Source: Pectinatus sp.
GTDB lineage: Bacteria > Bacillota > Negativicutes > Selenomonadales > Selenomonadaceae
NCBI GenBank assembly: GCA_020025075.1
Contig: JAHHSR010000003.1
Location: 1 to 63,887, forward strand
Direction: 5' to 3'
Length of the DNA stretch: 63,887 nt
In this document: positions 18,001 to 26,651 of the stretch, one piece after another
Numbering within the stretch: position 1 is the first letter of the stretch
Layout of the letters: each line of letters opens with the position of its first letter
The notes under the pieces: generated by a model
What the model saw: only the letters and a program-made list of their open reading frames with translations
What the model was told of the DNA's origin: nothing
Database searches by the model: none
Program-made: the position numbers and the translations under genes

Positions 18001-18080
18001 ACTTGCTGGTTGGAAAATGGATTTACCACTAAAAGTAATTGTATTTAAAAACAGGTTAATTTATAAAATTTTAAAAAAAC

Positions 18081-18109
18081 TGTATTTTTTGTTTTGTATA
18101 TGATAAAAT
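18081..18109 (+). promoter_or_regulatory. Possible codY promoter
   Basis: TGA-TAAAAT (extended -10 at 18104-18109) in a very AT-rich stretch, about 40 bp before codY. The hexamer 17 nt upstream, TGTATT, is a poor -35, so the call rests on the -10. Confidence 0.35.
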
Positions 18110-18150
18110 AATATATGTTTAAAATATTATGAAAGAGGATTTGATAATAA

Positions 18151-18927
18151 ATGACTACTTTACTGGAAAAGACACGTAAGATTAACCGGTTGTTGCAAAA
18201 ATCAGATAATGTGGAATATGATGGTATCTCTTGCGTCTTGAGCAATGTATTGGAAGCCAATGTATATATAGTCTCGACGACAGGAGAAATTTTTGGCTAT
18301 GCATTTGTCGATGATTTTGAATGTGATATCATGCTCGATAAAGTAGTCAGCCAAGGACAATTCCCTAAGCATTATGTCAACTGGCTCTTAAAGCTTGACG
18401 AAACATCTGCGAACATGAAACTGGAAAAAGGAACTTGCGCCTTTGCTGATAAGACGCGTTGCCTTTATAGTGGCAAAAATACGACAATCGTACCAATTTT
18501 TTGCATTGGCGAAAGAAAGGGAACTCTTATCGTCGCTAAATTTGACGAGGAATTTGATGATGATGATGTCCTGCTTGCTGAATACGGTGCAACCGTTGTC
18601 GGCATGGAAATTTTGCGCGACCATACGGAAAAAATGGAAGAAGATTTGCGCAAGCAGACGACTGTCAAGATTGCACTTTCGACTCTTTCTTACTCTGAGC
18701 AGGAAGCGGCTGTCAATATCTTTGATGAATTAAATGGCTTAGAAGGCAAGCTCATCGCTTCGAAGATAGCTGATAGCGTCGGCATCACGCGTTCGGTAAT
18801 TGTCAATGCACTGCGCAAATTTGAGTCGGCAGGCCTGATAGAATCGAAATCACTCGGCATGAAAGGCACCTACATTAGGGTACTCAATGAACATTTGCTT
18901 GATGAAGTGCGAAAGTTGAAGAGATGA
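18151..18927 (+). CDS. codY: GTP- and branched-chain amino acid-sensing repressor CodY
   Basis: The global nutrient regulator of Firmicutes. It binds isoleucine/valine through an N-terminal GAF domain (about residues 1-155) and DNA through a C-terminal winged helix (about 200-258). The helix-turn-helix IADSVGITRSVIVNALRKF and the following SKSLGMKGTYIRVLNEH are nearly invariant in the family. It has 258 residues. Terminators on both sides suggest it is transcribed alone. In Bacillus subtilis it also precedes flgB. Confidence 0.96.
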   Translation: MTTLLEKTRKINRLLQKSDNVEYDGISCVLSNVLEANVYIVSTTGEIFGYAFVDDFECDIMLDKVVSQGQFPKHYVNWLLKLDETSANMKLEKGTCAFADKTRCLYSGKNTTIVPIFCIGERKGTLIVAKFDEEFDDDDVLLAEYGATVVGMEILRDHTEKMEEDLRKQTTVKIALSTLSYSEQEAAVNIFDELNGLEGKLIASKIADSVGITRSVIVNALRKFESAGLIESKSLGMKGTYIRVLNEHLLDEVRKLKR

Positions 18928-18938
18928 TAGAAAAATTA

Positions 18939-18980
18939 GCGGCTTTTTCTGGCAGTTTGCTGGAAAGCCGCCTTTTTTTA
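18939..18980 (+). terminator. Rho-independent terminator of codY
   Basis: Stem GCGGCTTT/AAAGCCGC (18939-18946 with 18964-18971) with a 17-nt loop, then CTTTTTTTATA. Confidence 0.8.
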
Positions 18981-19013
18981 TAAAAAGTGCTTGTTTATTT
19001 TGCTGTTTGTTTA

Positions 19014-19042
19014 TTGCAGCCAGAAGTTGTATGTGGTATAAT
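19014..19042 (+). promoter_or_regulatory. Sigma-A-like promoter P1, distal, before flgB
   Basis: TTGCAG (19014-19019), 17 nt, TATAAT (19037-19042) preceded by TGG, which gives an extended -10. It lies about 390 bp upstream of flgB. Confidence 0.6.
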
Positions 19043-19175
19043 CGGAAATATTTTTGTTTATCAAAGCAAAACAATTATTTATAATTTTTAATTTTTCCAT
19101 CGTAAAAAATTATCGCAAGAAAAAAATAAAGTAAGAGGATATTGTCTACTTATCTAGAAATGTAAGAATTTAGAG

Positions 19176-19203
19176 TTGCACATATAATAATTATTATTAT
19201 AGT
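19176..19203 (+). promoter_or_regulatory. Possible promoter P2 before flgB
   Basis: TTGCAC (19176-19181), a 16-nt spacer made almost only of A and T, then TATAGT (19198-19203). The AT-rich context makes chance matches likelier than for P1 and P3. Confidence 0.35.
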
Positions 19204-19249
19204 GAAGATTAAAATTGTATTCGGTTAATGCCATTGTGAGGTAATTTTC

Positions 19250-19278
19250 TTGAAGCAAGGAAAATTCGTTGCTATAAT
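19250..19278 (+). promoter_or_regulatory. Sigma-A-like promoter P3, proximal, of the flagellar operon
   Basis: TTGAAG (19250-19255), 17 nt, TATAAT (19273-19278) preceded by TGC, an extended -10. This is the strongest candidate for driving the fla/che operon, starting about 140 nt before flgB. Confidence 0.65.
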
Positions 19279-19427
19279 ATAAATAATTAGTTTGCTTTGT
19301 ATAGAACTTGTACCTGCTAAAAAGGGAGTTGTACTGCCCTTTTGGGCAGGAAATTTATTTTTGCGCTTGGCGGGCGGCTTATCTTCCTCCCTGCCAGGTG
19401 TCATTTTGTGAAGAGAGGAAACGAGTG

Positions 19428-19856
19428 ATGTTAAATAGTATCATCGATATGCCGTCAATGGCCATCATGGAAAAGGCCATGCAAGCAGCTTCGCTGCGCC
19501 ATGAGGTACTCAGCAATAACATGGCCAATGTCAATACGCCAGGATTTAAGAGAAAGCGCGTTGAATTTGAAAAATTGCTTTCGGCAGCTCTTTACGGTGC
19601 TGATAACTCTAAGAAGCTGCGCTTAGCGCGCACTAATCCGAGGGATATCGCTGTTTATTCGCAGGGTGGTAATTACGCATCTGTTCAACCTGTCGTGCAG
19701 CAGATTAATGATACGACAATGCGTGCTGATGGTAATAATGTTGACCCTGACCGCGAAATGGCGGGCATGGCCAAAAATACAATGTATTATGATGCCCTGG
19801 CAAGAGAAATGGGTGCACAGATTAGCAATTTGCGCCTCGTCATCAAGGGACAATGA
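19428..19856 (+). CDS. flgB: Flagellar basal-body rod protein FlgB
   Basis: Proximal rod protein, exported by the flagellar type III system. Its 142 residues include the rod/hook signature LSNNMANVNTPGFKRKRVEFE (about 30-50, shown here as two joined motifs of the family) and a C-terminal helix ending LRLVIKGQ. The ATG at 19428 follows AGAGGAA at 19413-19419. A longer in-frame extension back to 19308 has no ribosome site. It is the first gene of the fla/che operon. Confidence 0.94.
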   Translation: MLNSIIDMPSMAIMEKAMQAASLRHEVLSNNMANVNTPGFKRKRVEFEKLLSAALYGADNSKKLRLARTNPRDIAVYSQGGNYASVQPVVQQINDTTMRADGNNVDPDREMAGMAKNTMYYDALAREMGAQISNLRLVIKGQ

Positions 19857-19869
19857 GAGGGGTTTTTAA

Positions 19870-20322
19870 ATGGGAATGTTCAATGCTATAGATATTTCGG
19901 CCTCGGGTATGAGCGCGGAAAGATTGCGGCTTGATGTAATCAGCAATAACCTTGCCAATGCTGATTCTACGCGTACACCGAACAATGGCGGTCCGTATCG
20001 TCGCAAGTATGTCATTTTTGAACCGCGCAGCAATGGCAATAAATCGGATTTTTTCTCCGTATTTTCTGATGCGATGCAAAAACAAAATCACGGCAACGGC
20101 GTGCGTGCTGTGCGCATTGCTGAAGATATGAGCCCCTTTAAACTCAAATATGACCCAGGCAATCCTGATGCCGATAGGCAAGGGTATGTTCATATGCCGA
20201 ATGTCAATGTAGTTTCGGAAATGACGGATATGATTACCGCTTCGCGTGCTTATGAAGCGGATGTTACAGCTGTCGATGCGGCAAAAAATATGTTTATGAA
20301 GACGCTTAATATTGGCAAATAA
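19870..20322 (+). CDS. flgC: Flagellar basal-body rod protein FlgC
   Basis: Proximal rod protein. It has 150 residues, an N-terminal VISNNLANADSTRT and the FlgC-specific GGPYRRKYVIFEP. The C-terminal rod motif is EMTDMITASRAYEAD...MFMKTLNIGK. It sits 13 nt after flgB, with ribosome site GAGAGGGG. Confidence 0.95.
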   Translation: MGMFNAIDISASGMSAERLRLDVISNNLANADSTRTPNNGGPYRRKYVIFEPRSNGNKSDFFSVFSDAMQKQNHGNGVRAVRIAEDMSPFKLKYDPGNPDADRQGYVHMPNVNVVSEMTDMITASRAYEADVTAVDAAKNMFMKTLNIGK

Positions 20323-20337
20323 TGAGGAGCAAAAGCG

Positions 20338-20637
20338 ATGAATATAGAAAAGTTGCAAATGGTGCCCGTGAAGATGAGCGTGCCGCTTTACACGGGTGCA
20401 CCTAAAACTCAGCCAGAAAAATCTTTTGGCGAGTTTTTGTCTAATTCCTTGCAAAAGGTCAATGCTCTGCAAAAGGATGCCCATGATATGAATATCGCCT
20501 TGGCTGCAGGCAAGGTCGATGATATATCGCAGGTAGTCATTGCCTCGGAAAAGGCACAGCTGGCTTTAAATCTGACCATGAGCATCAGAAATAAGGCCGT
20601 AGAGGCTTATCAGGAAATAATGCGAATGCAAGTATGA
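20338..20637 (+). CDS. fliE: Flagellar hook-basal body protein FliE
   Basis: A small adaptor between the MS ring and the proximal rod. It has 99 residues, with FGEFLSNSLQKVNALQKDA, an ASEKAQLALNLTMSIRNKAVEAY helix and the usual ending EIMRMQV. Confidence 0.94.
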   Translation: MNIEKLQMVPVKMSVPLYTGAPKTQPEKSFGEFLSNSLQKVNALQKDAHDMNIALAAGKVDDISQVVIASEKAQLALNLTMSIRNKAVEAYQEIMRMQV

Positions 20638-20692
20638 TACCGTATAAAAACAACCGCTGCATAAAAGATGCAGGATAGATGAAGGGATTGAG

Positions 20693-22294
20693 ATGATGTC
20701 ACAATGGAAAGAGCGGTATCTGCAGCTTTGGCAAAAACTGGATAAAAGACAACGGTATATTTTATTCGGCGTGGCAGGATTGGTCATAGCGGCCATCATA
20801 GGCGCCGGCGTTTGGTATGGCAGTAGTCCCAATATGCAGCCTCTGTTTACCAATATGGAAACCAAAGATGCTGGTGAGGTTGCCGCTAAGCTAAAAGAAG
20901 AAAAGGTTGATTTTAAGGTCCAAGAAACCCAAAATGGCACGACAATATTGGTTCCTGTTAAGCAGGTAGATAAGTTACGCCTAAATTTAGCTGCGCAGGG
21001 TTTGCCGCGTGGTACAAAAGGGTTTGAAATATTTGATAACAACAAGCTCGGCGTCACTGATTTTCAAAACAGAATAGACTACTTGCAGGCTCTCCAAGGC
21101 GAGTTGACGAGAACCATTGAGCAGATTGATGCCGTTGAAAGTGCTAGAGTACATATAGTGTTGCCGCAAGACAGCCTTTATTCTAAGGATGTCAAGCCCG
21201 CTACGGCATCGATAATGCTTCGTCTCAAGCCTGGTATGAGCTTGACACCCAATGAAATTAAAGGGATTGTCAATTTAGTTGCGCATAGCGTGCAGAATTT
21301 GCAGCCGGAAAATATCACGGTAATCAATAGTCAGGGACAAATTTTAAACAGTCCGCAAAATAATAACGATGAAAAGAATTCATTAGGAAATATTACCCTG
21401 ACTCAGATTAACATGACACAAAAGGTACGTCAGCAGCTGCAGGCAGAAGTGCAGAGCATGCTCGATAATGCCCTTGGCGAAGGCGAGGCTTTTGTCCGCG
21501 TCAATGTTGCGCTTAATTTTGACCAGCAGCAGACGGATAAGCAGACCTTTACGCCGGTAGTCAATAATGCCGGTATCGTGCGTAGTTCGCAAGAACTCAA
21601 TGAGTCGTATAAAGGCACGTCTTCAACGCCGGGAGGGCCGGCGGGCATTACATCCAACGTGCCGGGTTATGTTGCTGCTAACAATAGCAATGCGCAGTAT
21701 TCAAAAAATGAAACTACCAAGAACTATGAAATAAATGAAGAAAAGCAAAAAATTATCTCTTCTCCAGGCTCAATAAAACGCCTCAATATTGCTGTTTTAG
21801 TCAGCGACAAAATAAATCCCCAGCAGCGTGAAGCAATTTCGCGCGCTGTCGCCTCTGCTGTCGGCATTGACCCCAATCGTGGCGATACGATTTCTGTCGA
21901 GCCGATACCGATTAACAATTCTGCAGCTGAACAAAAGGCAGCGGCAGAAAAGGCGGCTAAGGCAAAATCGGAAGAGATGGCTATACTGGAGGCAATTGCC
22001 GTAGTTTTACCGCTCCTGCTTTTGGCCCTTGCTTATTTCCTCTATCAGCGCAAGAAGAAGAAAGAACAAGAAGCTGCTGAAGCAGAAGCACAGCGTCAAG
22101 CAGAAATTGAAGAAGAACGTTTGGCCGCGCAGCAGGCAGCTTTGGCTGAAGAAGGTGGCGGCACCGATGAGGGAAATATGTCGGAAAAAGAAAAGATACA
22201 TCTCAATGAACGTCAGGCCATTGAAGAAATGATTGATAGCCAGCCTGAACAGGTGGTCGAAATCATCAAAACGTGGCTCTCTGCTGATGATTAA
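20693..22294 (+). CDS. fliF: Flagellar MS-ring protein FliF
   Basis: Forms the membrane MS ring. It has 533 residues, a transmembrane helix at about 22-44 and ring-building YscJ/FliF sequence (NRIDYLQALQGELTRTIEQID, ESARVHIVLP). A second transmembrane helix at about 430-450 (AIAVVLPLLLLALAYFL) precedes a charged C-terminal tail that binds FliG (EMIDSQPEQVVEIIKTWL). An ATG at 20696 is equally possible. Confidence 0.95.
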   Translation: MMSQWKERYLQLWQKLDKRQRYILFGVAGLVIAAIIGAGVWYGSSPNMQPLFTNMETKDAGEVAAKLKEEKVDFKVQETQNGTTILVPVKQVDKLRLNLAAQGLPRGTKGFEIFDNNKLGVTDFQNRIDYLQALQGELTRTIEQIDAVESARVHIVLPQDSLYSKDVKPATASIMLRLKPGMSLTPNEIKGIVNLVAHSVQNLQPENITVINSQGQILNSPQNNNDEKNSLGNITLTQINMTQKVRQQLQAEVQSMLDNALGEGEAFVRVNVALNFDQQQTDKQTFTPVVNNAGIVRSSQELNESYKGTSSTPGGPAGITSNVPGYVAANNSNAQYSKNETTKNYEINEEKQKIISSPGSIKRLNIAVLVSDKINPQQREAISRAVASAVGIDPNRGDTISVEPIPINNSAAEQKAAAEKAAKAKSEEMAILEAIAVVLPLLLLALAYFLYQRKKKKEQEAAEAEAQRQAEIEEERLAAQQAALAEEGGGTDEGNMSEKEKIHLNERQAIEEMIDSQPEQVVEIIKTWLSADD

Positions 22295-22309
22295 TTAAGG
22301 TGGGATAAT

Positions 22310-23326
22310 ATGTATGAACCGAGTGCAAGTGAGCTTACTGGCCAGCAAAAGGTGGCTATTTTGCTCATTGCTTTAGGGCCGGAATGTTCCGCTAAGGTCT
22401 TTAAGCACTTAGACGATGACGAAATAGAAAAATTGACTTTAGAAATCGCTAGTCATCAAAAAGTCACGCAGGAACAAAAAAATGAAATCATCAGTGAGTT
22501 TTATCAAACGCTGATGGCAAAATCTTATATTTCGCGCGGTGGCTTAGGCTATGCAAAAGAAGTCTTGGAAAAGGCCTTGGGAAGCGAGCGTGCGGCAAGC
22601 ATTATCAATCGCCTCACGGCAAGCTTGCAAGTACGTCCGTTTGATTTTCTCAGAAAGACAGACCCGTCACAGCTTTTGAATTTTATTCAGAATGAACATC
22701 CGCAGACCATAGCGCTTATTTTGGCTTATCTAAATCCTGACCAGGCAGCGACTGTTCTAGCAGCGCTGCCTGCTGATAGGCAGGCAGATGTTGCTAAGCG
22801 CATCGCCGTGATGGATAGAACTTCGCCAGAAGTTTTACATGATGTTGAAAGGGTGCTTGAAAAAAAACTTTCGAGCATGGCTTCGCAAGACTTCACGGAT
22901 GCAGGCGGTGTTCAGGTGGTGGTCGAAGTGCTCAACAGAATCGACCGCTCGACGGAAAAATCCATTCTCGATACCCTCGAAACGGAAAATCCCGATTTGG
23001 CGGAAGAAATCAAGCGTCGCATGTTTGTCTTCGAAGATATTGTTACGCTCGACGACCGTTCTGTACAGCTTGTCTTGCGTGAAGTTGATTCCAAGGAACT
23101 GTCGCTTGCCATGAAGGGTACGTCAGAAGAAGTTACGAGCAAGATTTACAAGAATATGTCCAAGCGCGGGGCAGCAGCCTTGAAGGAAGAACTCGAATAT
23201 ATGGGACCTGTCCGCATGCGCGATGTAGAAGAGGCGCAGCAAAAGGTTGTCAATGTCATAAGAAAGCTCGAAGACAAGGGCGATATTGTAATTTCGCGTG
23301 GCAAGGACGACCAGATGGTCGAATAA
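22310..23326 (+). CDS. fliG: Flagellar motor switch protein FliG
   Basis: Couples the stator to rotor torque and binds FliF and FliM. It has 338 residues: LTGQQKVAILLIALG N-terminal domain, middle-domain EHPQTIALILAYL, and a C-terminal torque helix with MFVFEDIVTLDDRSVQLVLREVD carrying the charged residues that face MotA. Confidence 0.96.
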   Translation: MYEPSASELTGQQKVAILLIALGPECSAKVFKHLDDDEIEKLTLEIASHQKVTQEQKNEIISEFYQTLMAKSYISRGGLGYAKEVLEKALGSERAASIINRLTASLQVRPFDFLRKTDPSQLLNFIQNEHPQTIALILAYLNPDQAATVLAALPADRQADVAKRIAVMDRTSPEVLHDVERVLEKKLSSMASQDFTDAGGVQVVVEVLNRIDRSTEKSILDTLETENPDLAEEIKRRMFVFEDIVTLDDRSVQLVLREVDSKELSLAMKGTSEEVTSKIYKNMSKRGAAALKEELEYMGPVRMRDVEEAQQKVVNVIRKLEDKGDIVISRGKDDQMVE

Positions 23327-23350
23327 TGCTGAGAAGGGAGAGGGCGGACC

Positions 23351-24187
23351 TTGGCCAATCACATAATAAAATCTGTGCTTTTGGAAGAGGACCCATATGT
23401 CGTAAAGGTACCGGAACCCCTTTTTACAATTAAGGATGCATCTAGTCCTAAAGCTGATGAAGAACAGCCGCCAGATGATGCCGAGCAGAAACTGGTCTCA
23501 TTAGAAGATGATATTGTAAAGGCGCAGGCAAAATTGGAAGCATTAAAAGCGCAGGCAGAAAATATCTTGGAGCAGGCGAATGCAAAGCGCGATAAAATTA
23601 TTGCTGCTGCACATGAGCAGGCCGAAGAAATCAAAGATGCAGCTATAACTGAAGCGCAAAGCCTCATGAATGATGAAAAGGAAAAGGGGCATGCTCAGGG
23701 GCTAGAAGAAGGTAGGACTGCTGGCTTACAAGAAGTGCAAAAGAATATAGACGAAGCGAATGAAAAAGCACAGCGCATCGTCATGGCGGCGCAAAAAGCG
23801 CAGCAAGCCTGTCTTGCCCAGTCACGTGATGAAATAGTCGATACGATATTGTCTGTTGCTCAAAAGGTAATGAAGCAAAAATTTGATGAGATGCCGCAGC
23901 TTGTCTTGCGCCTTTTGCAAGGAGCGCTAGATAAGGTTAAGGACCAGCCAGAAGTGACGGTTAAAGTTTCTGCTAATGCCTATGAATTTGCCTTGCTCGC
24001 CAAGCAGGATTTGCAAAGTCATCTGGTGGGCAATGCCACATTGAATATTGTTGCTGATGATAGTTTGGCAGAAGGTGAGTGTTGGGTAGAAACGCCTAAT
24101 GGCGATGTCGATAGCAGCTATTCTTCCCAGCTTAAAGTAATTAAAGAAGTTTTGCACGAGGCTATACAAAAAGGTGAAATGACATGA
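23351..24187 (+). CDS. fliH: Flagellar assembly protein FliH
   Basis: Regulator of the FliI export ATPase, related to the V-ATPase peripheral stalk. It has 278 residues. A long coiled coil (about 50-150, rich in Ala, Gln, Glu) is followed by a FliH/V-ATPase-E-like C terminus (VDTILSVAQKVMKQKFDE, SLAEGECWVETPNGDVDSS). The start is a TTG after GGGAGAGGG. The end overlaps fliI by 4 nt. Confidence 0.9.
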   Translation: MANHIIKSVLLEEDPYVVKVPEPLFTIKDASSPKADEEQPPDDAEQKLVSLEDDIVKAQAKLEALKAQAENILEQANAKRDKIIAAAHEQAEEIKDAAITEAQSLMNDEKEKGHAQGLEEGRTAGLQEVQKNIDEANEKAQRIVMAAQKAQQACLAQSRDEIVDTILSVAQKVMKQKFDEMPQLVLRLLQGALDKVKDQPEVTVKVSANAYEFALLAKQDLQSHLVGNATLNIVADDSLAEGECWVETPNGDVDSSYSSQLKVIKEVLHEAIQKGEMT

Positions 24188-25527
24188 GCACGATTTGGGA
24201 AGAAATGCGCTCGGCAATAGAAAATTGTGACCCTGTCCATATGGTGGGGAAAGTCGTTCAAGTCATTGGCCTTGTTATTGAATCGAAAGGTCCCAATGTC
24301 AGCTTGGGTGAACTTTGCTATGTAAGTTCTCGCTTCCCCGGTGTACCCGATATTCCTGCTGAAGTGGTTGGATTTAAGGAAGACCATATTTTACTCATGC
24401 CGATTGGGGAACTGCAGGGGATTGGTCCTGGCTGTAGCGTCGTAGCGGCGCAAAAGACCTTGCGTGTTAAAGTCGGTGAGGAGCTCTTAGGTCGCGTTTT
24501 GGATGGTCTTGGCAATCCTATGGATGGCAAAGGCGCGCTAAGCGACCAGATGGAAGAATATCCGCTTTTTAATACGCCGCCACATCCGTTAGCTCGTCCA
24601 CGCATCAATGAATCACTTTATGTTGGTGTGCGAGCAATTGACGGCCTTATAACCATGGGGTCGGGGCAGCGCATTGGCATTATGGCTGGCAGTGGCGTGG
24701 GAAAATCGACGCTTTTGAGTATGATTGCCCGCAATACAGAAGCCGATATCAGCGTCATTGCGCTTATTGGCGAACGTGGTCGTGAAGTACGCGATTTTAT
24801 CGAGCGCGATTTGGGCGAGGAAGGCCTAAAGCGCTCGGTAGTAATTGTGGCGACTTCTGACCAGCCGGCCTTGGTGCGTATTAAAGGGGCGATGACAGCT
24901 ACGGCCATTGCCGAATACTTTCGCGACCAGGGAAAAAAGGTGGTCTTGATGATGGACTCGGTAACGCGCTTTGCCATGGCGCAGCGTGAGGTTGGCTTGA
25001 CTATTGGTGAGCCGCCAGCAACACGCGGCTATACACCTTCTGTTTTTGCTCTCTTGCCTAAGCTTTTAGAGCGCGCCGGTACGAGTGATACGGGAGCTAT
25101 CACGGGAATTTATACTGTTCTCGTTGATGGCGATGATATGAATGAACCGATAGCCGATGCGGTGCGCAGCATTTTAGACGGCCATATCGTGCTTTCACGC
25201 AAAATTGCTGCACAGAATCATTTCCCGGCAATTGATGTTTTGACGAGCGTGAGCCGTGTCATGGGGGATGTTGTTTCCTCTGAACATGCAGCAGCAGCGC
25301 GCGAAATGCGCTCTTACATGGCTTCATATAATGAAGCGGCTGACCTCATTCGCATCGGTGCCTATGCGAGCGGTACAGACCCGCAGATAGATAAGGCTGT
25401 TGCCAAAATAGATGCGATAAACGCCTTTTTGTGTCAGGGAATTTTTGAAGTGACCAGTTATGCGGATACTGAGCAAGAGCTTTTAAAAATTGTTTCTTCT
25501 GAAGAACCAGCTTTGCAAAAATCATAA
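24184..25527 (+). CDS. fliI: Flagellum-specific ATPase FliI
   Basis: ATPase of the flagellar type III export apparatus. It has 447 residues, Walker A AGSGVGKST (about 165-173), Walker B VVLMMDSVTRFAMAQRE, ALIGERGREVRDFIE and GYTPSVFALLPKLLERAG, all typical of the FliI/YscN group. Confidence 0.96.
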   Translation: MSTIWEEMRSAIENCDPVHMVGKVVQVIGLVIESKGPNVSLGELCYVSSRFPGVPDIPAEVVGFKEDHILLMPIGELQGIGPGCSVVAAQKTLRVKVGEELLGRVLDGLGNPMDGKGALSDQMEEYPLFNTPPHPLARPRINESLYVGVRAIDGLITMGSGQRIGIMAGSGVGKSTLLSMIARNTEADISVIALIGERGREVRDFIERDLGEEGLKRSVVIVATSDQPALVRIKGAMTATAIAEYFRDQGKKVVLMMDSVTRFAMAQREVGLTIGEPPATRGYTPSVFALLPKLLERAGTSDTGAITGIYTVLVDGDDMNEPIADAVRSILDGHIVLSRKIAAQNHFPAIDVLTSVSRVMGDVVSSEHAAAAREMRSYMASYNEAADLIRIGAYASGTDPQIDKAVAKIDAINAFLCQGIFEVTSYADTEQELLKIVSSEEPALQKS

Positions 25528-25540
25528 GATAGGGCCATAG

Positions 25541-25990
25541 ATGAAAAAGTTTAAATTTCAACTGGAGACACTTCTCAAAATTTCCAATTTGGAAAAGGAA
25601 AAAGCGGAGTTGGCCTTTTCCGCAGCCGTGCAAGCTTTAAGGCGTCAACAAGATTTTTTACAAAAGTTGCAAGAAGAATTAGTCAAGGGAAAGCAAGATT
25701 ACGAAAAAATGCTCTTGAGTCGGCGTGTGAGCGCTGGGCAGATGCAGATGTACGGTGATTACTTTTCGTTTAAGCAAAAACAGATTGACCTGCAGCAAGT
25801 AGCCGTGCGCAATGCCGAAAAGAAAAAGGCAGAGAAACTGCAAAAAATGCTCGAAATATCAAAAAAGGTCAAGGCATTAGAGCAGCTCAAAGCCGAACGA
25901 TTTTTAGAGTATAAGCAAACTCTTTTAGCTGAAGAGCAAAAGGAAATAGATGAAATAGGGCTGCAGGTATATATACATAAATCAATGTAG
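25541..25990 (+). CDS. fliJ: Flagellar export protein FliJ
   Basis: A 149-residue, almost wholly coiled-coil protein with the FliJ start KFKFQLETLLKISNLEKEKAE. FliJ sits in the centre of the FliI hexamer and couples it to FlhA. The position after fliI supports the call. Confidence 0.85.
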   Translation: MKKFKFQLETLLKISNLEKEKAELAFSAAVQALRRQQDFLQKLQEELVKGKQDYEKMLLSRRVSAGQMQMYGDYFSFKQKQIDLQQVAVRNAEKKKAEKLQKMLEISKKVKALEQLKAERFLEYKQTLLAEEQKEIDEIGLQVYIHKSM

Positions 25991-26001
25991 GAGACGATGA
26001 A

Positions 26002-26625
26002 ATGGAATTGTCAGGTATGACAGGTGATTTTTCTGTAAGTTCACTTGCTGATGATATGTCGAGAGTACAGCAAAGGATTCAGCAGATACAAAGTCGCTTT
26101 AACATGGAAATGATGTTGCCGGAGCAGTCGTTTCAGCACGTTTTAAAGCATCAGATGCAGGATAGCTCACCTATAAAGGAACAGCAAAATGCTTTTTCGA
26201 CAAGAAAAGCTGCCAGCCAAAATGATGGAGTAGAGCGAGTCCGGCGGGAAAAAGGCGCTATTGGCGAAATGCTTCTTTCTTCAGCGCAAAAATACGGCGT
26301 TGACCCCAAGCTTCTATCAGCGGTAGCGGAAGTTGAATCAGGCTATAATGCCGATGCGGTATCTTCGGCAGGAGCGATAGGTGTGATGCAGCTTATGCCT
26401 GATACGGCCGCTTCCTTAGGCGTTAAAAATCCGTATGACCCCAAGCAGAATATTGATGGCGGCGCAAAATACCTAAGAGAACTTCTTGATGACTTTGGTG
26501 GTAATGTGCGCAAGGCAGTGGCAGCTTATAATGCAGGGCCGGCAGCAGTGCGCAAATATCATGGCGTGCCACCTTATGCAGAAACACAAAATTATGTGAG
26601 CCATGTGCTCGATTTAAGTAAATAA
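26002..26625 (+). CDS. Lytic transglycosylase (SLT/GEWL domain), flagellar-operon type
   Basis: Cleaves the glycan strands of peptidoglycan. The N-terminal 85 residues are polar and of low complexity. The SLT domain (about 90-205) has catalytic Glu112 in AEVESGYNADAVSSAGA-type sequence, then GVMQLMPDTA and AVAAYNAGPAAV. No signal peptide or transmembrane helix is visible, so export through the flagellar type III channel to open the wall for the rod (the job of FlgJ in Proteobacteria) is a reasonable inference. No other FlgJ-like gene lies in this operon. Confidence 0.85.
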   Translation: MELSGMTGDFSVSSLADDMSRVQQRIQQIQSRFNMEMMLPEQSFQHVLKHQMQDSSPIKEQQNAFSTRKAASQNDGVERVRREKGAIGEMLLSSAQKYGVDPKLLSAVAEVESGYNADAVSSAGAIGVMQLMPDTAASLGVKNPYDPKQNIDGGAKYLRELLDDFGGNVRKAVAAYNAGPAAVRKYHGVPPYAETQNYVSHVLDLSK

Positions 26626-26651
26626 ACTACTGAAGATGGGTTGGTGAATTG

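Larger units (their letters stand above)
18981..19427 (+). other. Long regulatory gap upstream of the flagellar operon
   Basis: This is about 450 bp without a gene, holding three good sigma-A-like promoters (annotated separately) and a leader of roughly 140 nt. The leader contains a hairpin CTGCCC-TTTT-GGGCAG (19335-19350) and the motif GGCAGGAAATTTATTTTTGC (19345-19364). No flagellar-sigma (TAAA...CCGATAA) promoter and no c-di-GMP riboswitch core was seen. Confidence 0.6.

Noticed and set aside
18050..18080. CodY box in front of codY
   Set aside because: AATTTATAAAATTTT differs from the AATTTTCWGAAAATT consensus at about five positions in a region that is nearly all A and T.
19290..19427. 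c-di-GMP (GEMM) riboswitch before flgB
   Set aside because: The conserved GEMM-I pieces (CACGCACAGGGCAAACC, GAAA tetraloop receptor) are not present. Only simple hairpins are seen.
19308..19427. N-terminal extension of FlgB
   Set aside because: The extension encodes non-conserved sequence and covers the leader hairpin. The ATG at 19428 has a ribosome site and the normal FlgB start.
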